From the NCBI GenBank assembly GCA_024710675.1, contig JANJUH010000008.1:1-5079 (forward strand): a DNA stretch of 5,079 nucleotides. Reading direction: 5' to 3'. Made by a program: the position numbers and the translations under genes. Each line of letters begins with the position of its first letter. Positions within the stretch are counted from its first letter, which is position 1. Source of the stretch: Lysobacterales bacterium. Its GTDB lineage: Bacteria; Pseudomonadota; Gammaproteobacteria; Xanthomonadales; SZUA-5. The notes beneath the pieces were generated by a model. The model had not been told where the DNA came from. It did no database searches and saw nothing but the letters and a program-made list of their open reading frames with translations. Shown piece by piece: positions 1 through 5,079 of the stretch.

Positions 1-61
1 GGATCAGATCGCGCTTCTCGGCATCGGACAGTTCGATGGTGGCCTTGCTGGATCTGGACAT
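1..61 (-). CDS. N-terminus of third operon gene, possibly the DNA methyltransferase (partial)
   Basis: Reading leftwards from an ATG at 61-59, 20 residues are visible (MSRSSKATIELSDAEKRDLI) before the gene leaves the window. The ATG is the first start after an in-frame TAG at 73-71, so the start is well defined if the gene is real; no strong Shine-Dalgarno is visible. The gene follows the ATPase gene on the same strand after 163 bases. The basic, Ser/Lys-rich start followed by an 'LSDAEKRDLI' helix resembles, from memory, the N-termini of Mod-like adenine methyltransferases that sit beside this helicase-nuclease family. A methylase would also complete a helicase-ATPase-methylase set. IS630-type transposases begin with a similar 'LSxxERxxL' helix, so a transposase is the main alternative. 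No catalytic motif lies within the window, so the product is inferred mainly from context. Confidence 0.5.
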   Translation of the reverse strand, partial: MSRSSKATIELSDAEKRDLI

Positions 62-134
62 GATGGGTCGCTACGGAGCTATCAAAGAGGGAAGTCAGTC
101 ATTTCAAGCATTTGCGCGCAACGATGTCTCAGTT

Positions 135-165
135 GTTAGCCGCTGCGCTTGGGGTGGGCGCTAAC
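135..165. repeat. Inverted repeat / hairpin in the gap between ATPase gene and third gene
   Basis: The arms GTTAGC (135-140) and GCTAAC (160-165) are perfect complements. With one bulged base the stem extends inward by about three G/C pairs. It lies about 60 bases beyond the ATPase stop. No run of T follows it on either strand, so it is not a classical intrinsic terminator. It could stabilise the 3' end of the ATPase message or partly attenuate transcription into the next gene. The rest of the 62-224 gap holds no other convincing gene. A weak promoter-like pair for the third gene can be read on the minus strand: TTGAAA at 107-102 and GATAGC at 83-78, 18 bases apart. The second element is poor. 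Confidence 0.4.
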
Positions 166-224
166 CATCGCCAGCGTGCTTGCGCCTTCGGCCCGACCCG
201 CTCGATCAGGCCGGTGCGCTTTCT

Positions 225-1955
225 TCAATCCTGCCCATCGCCCGCCGGCCGCGCCCTGCTCGCCACCTCGGCGATGGCATCGAGCACGGAAATCACTTCG
301 GCGTCGACCTGCTCGAGCGGCAAGGCATCGGCCAGACCGTGGTAGTCGCGCTTGAACACCGCCTGCGGAATCCCGAGGGCGCTGTAGTAGTTCTTGAACA
401 GAGGATCGAGGAACTGATCCGTGACCTTGATCTCGGGTCCCCACGGATCGGGCTGGCCGGTCACGCGCAGCGCCTGCTCCAGCAGCGCCACCTGCTGGTC
501 CAGCGTGTCGATGCGACGAAGCCTTTCGGCCTGCTCGATCAGGTCGTCCGGGCGCAGTCCGCTGCTGACGAAGCTCCGCAAGCTCTCCGGCGTCACCAGA
601 TAGTTCTCGATCTCCCGGCGTGACCACATGCGCTCGCTCAACTGCGAGCCCGAATGCAGCTCGCGATCGAGCCGATCGAACAGGGCAAAGCCGACCAGAT
701 CGGACTTGGCTTCGCGCAAGCCCTGGAAGTGATCCCTCGCGGCCTGGGGCTGGTTGTGCCCGAGGTAGTACACCGGCACGCCGGCGGCCAGCACCTCGGC
801 CGCACGATGTCCGAGCCGCTCGGCAAGGCGCGCCAGGATGGCGAGGTCGGTCGAACCTTCGAGGTAGAGCATCCAGCCCTTCTGCTCGGCCAGGAAGTAG
901 TCGGCCATGCGGATGCTCTCGAGCGCCTTCTTGACCTGGTGCCGCGAACGCGTGTCGATCCGGTGTGGACGGCCGACGAAAGCCACCACCACATCGCGCT
1001 CCGCCGCCTCCTGCAACACCACTTCGGAATGGCTGGCCGCGATGATCTGCGCGCCGCTTTCGTTGGCGATCTGGGTGATCAGGTTGTAGACATCGCGCTG
1101 CCGAAGGATCTCGAGGTGGGCATCCGGCTCGTCGAGCAAGAGCACCGCGCCCGGGTTGGCGAGCATGTAGCTGAGCAGGAGGATCACCTGCTGGCACCCG
1201 CGGCCGGCCGAGGAGAGATCGAGCTCGACGCCCGACGATTCCTCGCGATAGGTCAGCAGCAACTCGCTGCGCTCGCGGATGTAGATCGGCTCCTGCAGGC
1301 GCACGTGAAAGAGCGAGGCGACATGATCGACCAGGCGCTGCCATTGCGCGCCGTCGCCGGTCTGGAACAACTGCCAGCAGAGATTCCGCAAGACCTGCGC
1401 CGTCCGGCCTTCACCGATCAGGACCTTGATCTCGCCGGGTTCCTTGCGATGCTCGCGCTCGGCCAAACCCGACATCGGCGGCAGGAAGACCACCCGGTGC
1501 GCGCGGGCACCCTCGGGGACGTGAGTGGATTCGTCATCCTTGAGGCGGCAGTAGAAAGACTCTTCGTTGGCGTAATAGAACTCGAGAGCGCAGCGCCAGG
1601 CTTGCCCCTCGTGGATACCCTCGGCAGCCAGCACGATGTAGTTCTTCTCGGTCTTTGACCTGCCCTGCTGCGGGCGCGTCAGGTGCGTCTGGAGGTTGTT
1701 CCAGAGCAGGCGGGCACTCGGCACCGGGATCGCGGTCAGGTCGCGGCGGTTGATGGTGACGCCGGTTCGCGTGATGGCTGTACTGTGATCCCGCTTCTCT
1801 GTCCAGCGACGCCAGCCCACGTCCCACAATGCGAGGGCCTGCAGGGCAGTGGTCTTGCCCGAATTGTTCGGCCCGATGAACACGCTGGCCGCACCGAGAT
1901 CCAGCTCGGCGCGGCCCAGTCGCTTGAAGTTCTCGATGACGAAGCGGGTGATCAC
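225..1955 (-). CDS. OLD/SMC-like AAA ATPase with C-terminal Toprim/DUF4435-like region
   Basis: This 576-residue cytoplasmic protein is an ABC/SMC-type ATPase like those of OLD nucleases and several phage-defence systems. The N-terminal 'ITRFVIENFKRLG' strand leads to Walker A GPNNSGKTT (28-36). A signature-like LSSAGRGCQQ (247-256), Walker B VLLLDEPDAH (271-280) and the switch segment AASHS (306-310) follow, so the ATPase core looks intact and is interrupted by an insert at about 45-240. From about 358 a second region begins. YLEGSTD (364-370) matches the first acidic strand of Toprim folds, FDRLD (426-430) sits where the Asp pair is expected, and RREIENYL (446-453) recalls DUF4435 proteins. 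The start is GTG at 1955, chosen because the family's N-terminus begins here and an AGGAG lies seven bases upstream; it is only four bases past the helicase-nuclease stop. Likely role: sensing or effector ATPase of the defence operon, possibly with nuclease activity. The nuclease part is inferred, since the Asp spacing is not the usual DxD. Confidence 0.93.
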   Translation of the reverse strand: MITRFVIENFKRLGRAELDLGAASVFIGPNNSGKTTALQALALWDVGWRRWTEKRDHSTAITRTGVTINRRDLTAIPVPSARLLWNNLQTHLTRPQQGRSKTEKNYIVLAAEGIHEGQAWRCALEFYYANEESFYCRLKDDESTHVPEGARAHRVVFLPPMSGLAEREHRKEPGEIKVLIGEGRTAQVLRNLCWQLFQTGDGAQWQRLVDHVASLFHVRLQEPIYIRERSELLLTYREESSGVELDLSSAGRGCQQVILLLSYMLANPGAVLLLDEPDAHLEILRQRDVYNLITQIANESGAQIIAASHSEVVLQEAAERDVVVAFVGRPHRIDTRSRHQVKKALESIRMADYFLAEQKGWMLYLEGSTDLAILARLAERLGHRAAEVLAAGVPVYYLGHNQPQAARDHFQGLREAKSDLVGFALFDRLDRELHSGSQLSERMWSRREIENYLVTPESLRSFVSSGLRPDDLIEQAERLRRIDTLDQQVALLEQALRVTGQPDPWGPEIKVTDQFLDPLFKNYYSALGIPQAVFKRDYHGLADALPLEQVDAEVISVLDAIAEVASRARPAGDGQD

Positions 1956-1959
1956 CGGC

Positions 1960-4674
1960 TTACTCCTGGTACTCCACGAAGCCTGTCACCAGTGCGCTGA
2001 AGGACGTTGGCGGCTGACGCTCGAAGCCGCCCTGGTCCACGTACACGAAGCGGTAGGCGGGACCGCCCTCGGCCTGGCTGGCGGCGCTTGCATCCTCGCA
2101 CCACTGGCGCAGGCGAGCCATCTTCCGCGGCAAGTCGAGTTCCTCGCGACCCTTGGTCTCGACGATCCAGACCGTGCCGCCCGGCCCCTTCACCAGGAAA
2201 TCCGGCACGTAATGCGAGAGCTCGCCATTGGTCCGCACGTAGTCGAGCTTGAATCCCACGGCCAGGTAGTTTTTGGCGAAGGCGGTGACATCGGGCGCCT
2301 CGTCGAGGAAGCGGGCGAAACGCAACTCGAAGCCGCCACCGCTGGCCTCCGGCACCATCTTGTCGAAGATCGACTTTTTCGCCGGCAGGTACTCGCGGTT
2401 CTCGGTGCGGAAGGGCCGGGTGTCGCGCAGGCGGATACGATCCTCGATGCGCGAACTGCCCGACTCGCGTACGGTCAGCGCGTTGATCGCCTGGCGGAAG
2501 CCATCGAAGATGATCTTCCCGGCCTCGGGCTCCGAGAGGTTGCGCAGCACGACCGGATCGTCGAGATCGACCGTGCCGACATCGAAGAGCCGCTCGCGGA
2601 CGAAGTCGCGCACCCGCGGGTAGAGCAACTCGTAGCCACCCACCAGGCGCTGTTCTTTCAGCAACTGCCGCGCGAAGAAGCCGATGACCGATCGCCAGTC
2701 GACCGGCCCGAGGCCATCCAGCTCGATACGATGGTGCTCGGCATCGTCCAGCATGGTCTTGAACACGACCTCGCGGGTTTCCTCGGGCGAGAAGGGTTTC
2801 AGCGGGATGCGGCGCTCGCGAATGGTGGACAGGTCGAGCCCGGCGAGATCCTTGAACTCGCGGTGATAGCGACGGGCGAGCTTCGGCAGGACGATGTCGA
2901 GGGTGTCCAGATCCTTGTCCGGATTGCCCGCGTCCACCTCGACCACTAGCGATTCCTTGCGGCGCGGACCACCGCCCATCGGCCGGCGTTCCAGTTCGAC
3001 GCCCTCGGTCTTGATCGATTCGACGAACTCGATGAAGGCGGGCGTGCCCATCACCGAGACGTACTCCGCGGTGTCCGAGCCGAAGTACATTCGGCGCAAA
3101 CCGCGGCCCAAGGTCTGCTCGGGAAGGATGTTGCTCTTCGAGGCGTAAGCGCGCAGGCCGACGATGGTGGTGACATTGCGCACGTCCCAACCTTCTTTCA
3201 GCATCAACACGGACACGATGGCCTTGTACGGGCTGCGCAGGCTGTCGATCTCATTGGACTGCTTGCGCAAGGCCTCGAGTTCCTCCTTGGCCTTGCCGCT
3301 CGCGGCCTCGGAGATCTCGCCGTTGCGCTTGGTGTGGATGACGAGCACGCCGCCCTGCAGCTCGGGTGCCGTGCGCTCCAGCCAGGTGCCGACTTCGTCG
3401 CAGTTGCGGGTGTCGTCCACCATCACGAAGAGCACGGCCTTCTTGCCGAGGGCTTCGTGCTCGGCCTGGCTCTTGCGCCATTCCTCCACACCCAGGCGCA
3501 GGAAGTCCTCGTACTTCTCGCTGAAGATCGCACTGCTGTGCTCCTGCAGACGCGCGATGCTGGCTGCGTCCGGCAGCGTCGGATGCTTCACCACGTTCTG
3601 GTGTATCGCCTCGACCAGCGGGTAGTCGGACACGGTCTGCACGAAGATCGCGCCGTTGTCGTGCTTGGGCGTGGCGGTGACGTCGATCTGGAGGGCGAGC
3701 CTGCCATCCTTTTGCAGCATCCGGTGATGGATGTCCTGGATGCTCTTGAACCAGGCCATGCGCTCGTCGTGGACGTGGTGCGCCTCGTCGTTGAAGACCG
3801 CCAACTCCTCGATCTCACGCACGATCTCGCCGAGATCGGTGCGGCTCTCGGTCGTCTTTCCCACGGGTTTCGGACCGAAGGGACCGAGGAAGTAGTCGCG
3901 CAGGTCGTCGTCTTCCAGCGTGGGTTCCGGGGTATCGCCGAGGTAGACGCGGTGGATGTTCGTCAGGAACAGGTTGCCCACTGGGCGGACAATGCGGACG
4001 TCGTCCTGGATGTGCAGGCTGAGCTGGAAATCATCGCGCCAGTTGCGGCCGTCGACACCGTTGTCCGGCAGCACCGGATCGTTGAAGAAGATGCGCAGGC
4101 CGTCGAAATCGCTGCGCAACCGATCCAGGACGATGATGTTCGGCGCGATCAGCAGGATGTTGCGCGAAAGCCCGGAGCCCGGCTCGTACAGACGATGGAA
4201 GTAGCTCCAGGCTATCAGCAGGGAGAGCACCTTGGTCTTCCCCGAGCCGGTCGCCATCTTGCAGACGTAGCGCGGCCACGCCTCCGGGAACATGCCGGCC
4301 GACACCGCGCCCGAGGCATCGAAGCGCATCAGGTCGTATTTGTCGCGGGCCTGCCTGACTTCGTAGAGCCAGACGATGGTTTCCACCGCTTCGCGTTGCG
4401 CGAAGTAGTAGCGGAATTCGGCCTGCGTGCCGTCGGCCTGCTCGATCAGGTGCGTTGTGCCGAACCACCAGCAGAGCAGCGTGCGGGACGTCGGGGACGC
4501 GCCGGGATAGCCAGCGTCTCGCCAGGCGCTGACGTTCTCCCGGATGCGCGCCACCAGCGGCGGCAGCAGCTTTTCGTAGGCTGTGGTCCGCAGATCCTCC
4601 GCGGCAGGAAACCACCGGTGATCCGGACGGGGAATGTCGTAGGGCGATCGCGGAAACTCGGGATGCAGTGCCAT
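1960..4674 (-). CDS. DEAD/DEAH-type helicase-nuclease, type III Res-like (BPTD_3080 family restriction endonuclease)
   Basis: This 904-residue cytoplasmic protein should use ATP to move along or remodel DNA and should cut it with its own nuclease domain, as Res subunits of type III restriction enzymes do. An N-terminal family-specific region (1-135) is followed by SF2 motifs: Walker A ATGSGKT (141-147), motif II NDEAHH (295-300), motif III TATP (333-336), the KEGWDVRNV segment (493-501) and motif VI QTLGRGLRR (520-528). The C-terminus carries a PD-(D/E)xK nuclease, with Glu783 in a preceding helix, PDFLVK (824-829, Asp825) and IVETKG (837-842, Glu839 and Lys841). All expected catalytic residues are present and the length is normal for the family as I recall it, so it looks active. 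The ATG at 4674 is the first start after an in-frame TAG (4704-4702) and matches the family's usual 'MALHPxFP' opening; no clear Shine-Dalgarno precedes it. It leads the operon, and the ATPase gene starts four bases after its stop. The family name is from memory of protein-family annotation. Confidence 0.95.
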   Translation of the reverse strand: MALHPEFPRSPYDIPRPDHRWFPAAEDLRTTAYEKLLPPLVARIRENVSAWRDAGYPGASPTSRTLLCWWFGTTHLIEQADGTQAEFRYYFAQREAVETIVWLYEVRQARDKYDLMRFDASGAVSAGMFPEAWPRYVCKMATGSGKTKVLSLLIAWSYFHRLYEPGSGLSRNILLIAPNIIVLDRLRSDFDGLRIFFNDPVLPDNGVDGRNWRDDFQLSLHIQDDVRIVRPVGNLFLTNIHRVYLGDTPEPTLEDDDLRDYFLGPFGPKPVGKTTESRTDLGEIVREIEELAVFNDEAHHVHDERMAWFKSIQDIHHRMLQKDGRLALQIDVTATPKHDNGAIFVQTVSDYPLVEAIHQNVVKHPTLPDAASIARLQEHSSAIFSEKYEDFLRLGVEEWRKSQAEHEALGKKAVLFVMVDDTRNCDEVGTWLERTAPELQGGVLVIHTKRNGEISEAASGKAKEELEALRKQSNEIDSLRSPYKAIVSVLMLKEGWDVRNVTTIVGLRAYASKSNILPEQTLGRGLRRMYFGSDTAEYVSVMGTPAFIEFVESIKTEGVELERRPMGGGPRRKESLVVEVDAGNPDKDLDTLDIVLPKLARRYHREFKDLAGLDLSTIRERRIPLKPFSPEETREVVFKTMLDDAEHHRIELDGLGPVDWRSVIGFFARQLLKEQRLVGGYELLYPRVRDFVRERLFDVGTVDLDDPVVLRNLSEPEAGKIIFDGFRQAINALTVRESGSSRIEDRIRLRDTRPFRTENREYLPAKKSIFDKMVPEASGGGFELRFARFLDEAPDVTAFAKNYLAVGFKLDYVRTNGELSHYVPDFLVKGPGGTVWIVETKGREELDLPRKMARLRQWCEDASAASQAEGGPAYRFVYVDQGGFERQPPTSFSALVTGFVEYQE
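1963..1967 (-). promoter_or_regulatory. Ribosome binding site AGGAG that fixes the GTG start of the ATPase gene
   Basis: On the minus strand AGGAG ends seven bases before the GTG start codon. It lies inside the last codons of the upstream helicase-nuclease gene, directly before its TAA stop (1962-1960). A terminating ribosome would therefore sit on this site, which suggests that the two proteins are translationally coupled and made in linked amounts. It is the only strong Shine-Dalgarno found for any gene in the window. Confidence 0.75.
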
Positions 4675-4695
4675 GGCGTCGAGGATTCGAGGTCG

Positions 4696-4712
4696 CTGGA
4701 ACTATAGTCCAG
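4696..4712 (-). promoter_or_regulatory. Possible -10 element within a near-palindrome upstream of the helicase-nuclease gene
   Basis: CTGG (4696-4699) and CCAG (4709-4712) flank the 8-bp palindrome ACTATAGT (4701-4708), making a near-dyad with one extra base. Read on the minus strand, TATAGT (4706-4701) matches five of six bases of the sigma70 -10 consensus. It lies 26 bases before the ATG at 4674. No good -35 (TTGACA-like) lies 16-18 bases further upstream, where the sequence is GC-rich. The dyad could be an operator over the promoter, or the promoter may need an activator. This is the only AT-rich patch near the operon start. Confidence 0.3.
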
Positions 4713-4827
4713 GCTCGTCCGCCGGGCTGGCGGCGCAGTCCACGAGTCGTGTTGGCACTTTTCGCCTGATCGAAGCGACATCGAGCGGACGCCTCGCGGC
4801 GGCCTGGGGCTGGAATCAACCCCACGT

Positions 4828-4842
4828 CGTTCCACCTGAACG
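4828..4842. repeat. Small inverted repeat in the divergent intergenic region
   Basis: CGTTC (4828-4832) and GAACG (4838-4842) are separated by five bases, giving an operator-like 5-5-5 dyad. A second GAAC follows at 4848-4851. A TGGGG/CCCCA pair (4805-4809, 4820-4824) lies just to the left. In GC-rich DNA such short dyads are common by chance, so this is only a candidate site. The remainder of the 240-base stretch 4675-4914 shows no convincing gene. Confidence 0.2.
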
Positions 4843-4857
4843 ATCTCGAACAGGTAC

Positions 4858-4885
4858 TTGCCTTCTCGCGCACAGCGAGTAAAGT
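4858..4885 (+). promoter_or_regulatory. Candidate promoter of the TetR-family gene
   Basis: TTGCCT (4858-4863) and TAAAGT (4880-4885) are spaced by 16 bases and each match four of six sigma70 consensus positions. Transcription would start near 4892, inside the palindrome at 4886-4899, leaving a leader of about 23 bases. That geometry suits repression by a protein bound at the start site. The match is modest, and the palindrome's position is the better reason to take it seriously. Confidence 0.35.
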
Positions 4886-4899
4886 AGTAAGTACTTACT
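4886..4899. promoter_or_regulatory. Perfect 14-bp palindrome, probable TetR-family operator
   Basis: AGTAAGTACTTACT is a perfect dyad with no spacer, ending 15 bases before the TetR-family start codon. It is AT-rich in an otherwise GC-rich region. TetR-family dimers bind such short palindromes and very often repress their own genes, so autoregulation is the natural reading. A similar TAAGTACTTACTTAC-type sequence occurs, as I recall, in front of TetR-controlled efflux operons. The half-site repeats once more to the right (TTACTTAC, 4895-4902), which could allow two binding registers. Confidence 0.65.
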
Positions 4900-4914
4900 T
4901 ACATAGTCTCCGCC

Positions 4915-5079
4915 ATGAACTCACCCACCCGCCTTTCCGCCAGCGCACGCCGCCTGCGCACCATCGAGACCGTGCTGGCGCTGGCGGCCGAGCGCAATCC
5001 CGAGGACATCACGACGGCGGCGATCGCCGAGCGCATGGGGGTGACCCATGGGGCGCTGTTCCGCCACTTCGAGACCCGC
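4915..5079 (+). CDS. TetR/AcrR-family transcriptional regulator, N-terminal part (partial)
   Basis: Fifty-five residues are visible before the window ends. After a basic arm (about 1-16) come helix 1 (about 17-27, TIETVLALAAE) and the helix-turn-helix (33-51, TTAAIAERMGVTHGALFRHF), which is the classic TetR_N pattern including the 'LFRHF' end of the recognition helix. The C-terminal ligand-binding domain is outside the window, so the effector and target genes cannot be judged. ATG 4915 is the first start after an in-frame TAA at 4888-4890; no clear Shine-Dalgarno is seen, so a very short leader may be used. The gene is divergent from the defence operon, 240 bases away. It more likely controls itself and genes to its right than the defence operon, although the shared intergenic region leaves both possible. 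Confidence 0.9.
   Translation, partial: MNSPTRLSASARRLRTIETVLALAAERNPEDITTAAIAERMGVTHGALFRHFETR

Noticed and set aside
135..165. Integron attC-like site suggested by GTTAGC and GCTAAC
   Set aside because: In attC the outer core reads RYYYAAC first and GTTRRRY last. Here the order is reversed on both strands, and the element is too short, so it is better seen as a simple hairpin.
136..1344. 402-codon minus-strand frame overlapping the ATPase gene
   Set aside because: Its Arg/Ala/Gly-rich product is a +1-type shadow of the ATPase frame, which carries the Walker motifs. No sign of a frameshift requires this frame.
654..1658. 334-codon open frame on the plus strand, antisense to the ATPase gene
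   Set aside because: It is a shadow of the ATPase gene; its product has no motif and shows reverse-complement composition bias.
1849..2949. 366-codon open frame on the plus strand across the junction of the two large genes
   Set aside because: It is antisense to two well-supported genes, and its composition is typical of a reverse-complement shadow with no motif.
1952..3190. 412-codon minus-strand frame overlapping the helicase-nuclease
   Set aside because: It is an Arg-rich alternate frame of the same strand; the main frame is continuous through the nuclease motifs.
3334..4707. 457-codon open frame on the plus strand, antisense to the helicase-nuclease
   Set aside because: It lies wholly opposite a gene with an intact set of helicase and nuclease motifs. 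Long antisense frames are expected in GC-rich genes, and its His/Val/Asp/Gln-rich product shows no recognisable domain.
1..5079. CRISPR arrays, tRNA or rRNA genes, complete insertion sequences, long direct repeats
   Set aside because: None was seen on reading both strands. The large genes fill nearly all of the window and the gaps are too short to hold them.

Overview
The window is GC-rich, densely coded bacterial DNA. Codon use and the relatives I recall for the two large proteins point to a proteobacterium, but nothing here fixes the genus. It looks like an anti-phage defence island next to an unrelated regulatory gene.

Layout: almost everything lies on the minus strand as one operon read from right to left. 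The first gene (4674 to 1960) encodes a 904-residue SF2 helicase fused to a C-terminal PD-(D/E)xK nuclease. It is a type III Res-like enzyme that I recognise as the BPTD_3080 family. Four bases after its stop, a GTG-started gene (1955 to 225) encodes a 576-residue SMC/OLD-like ATPase with a C-terminal Toprim/DUF4435-like region. After a 163-base gap with a hairpin, a third minus-strand gene begins at 61 and runs off the left edge. Only 20 residues are visible. Its context and N-terminus suggest, but do not prove, the partner DNA methyltransferase.

On the right, a 240-base non-coding stretch (4675-4914) separates the operon from a divergent plus-strand gene at 4915. That gene encodes the N-terminal DNA-binding part of a TetR-family repressor and runs off the right edge. 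A perfect 14-bp palindrome just upstream of it is a likely autoregulatory operator.

How the genes may work together: helicase-nuclease + ATPase + methylase is the gene content I recall for the Hma (helicase, methylase, ATPase) defence systems, themselves akin to type III restriction-modification. The methylase would mark self DNA, the helicase-nuclease would translocate and cut, and the OLD-like ATPase would be an extra sensor or effector. The system is therefore probably a member of a known but little-studied class and not wholly new. The least explained parts are the Toprim/DUF4435-like tail of the ATPase and the identity of the third gene.
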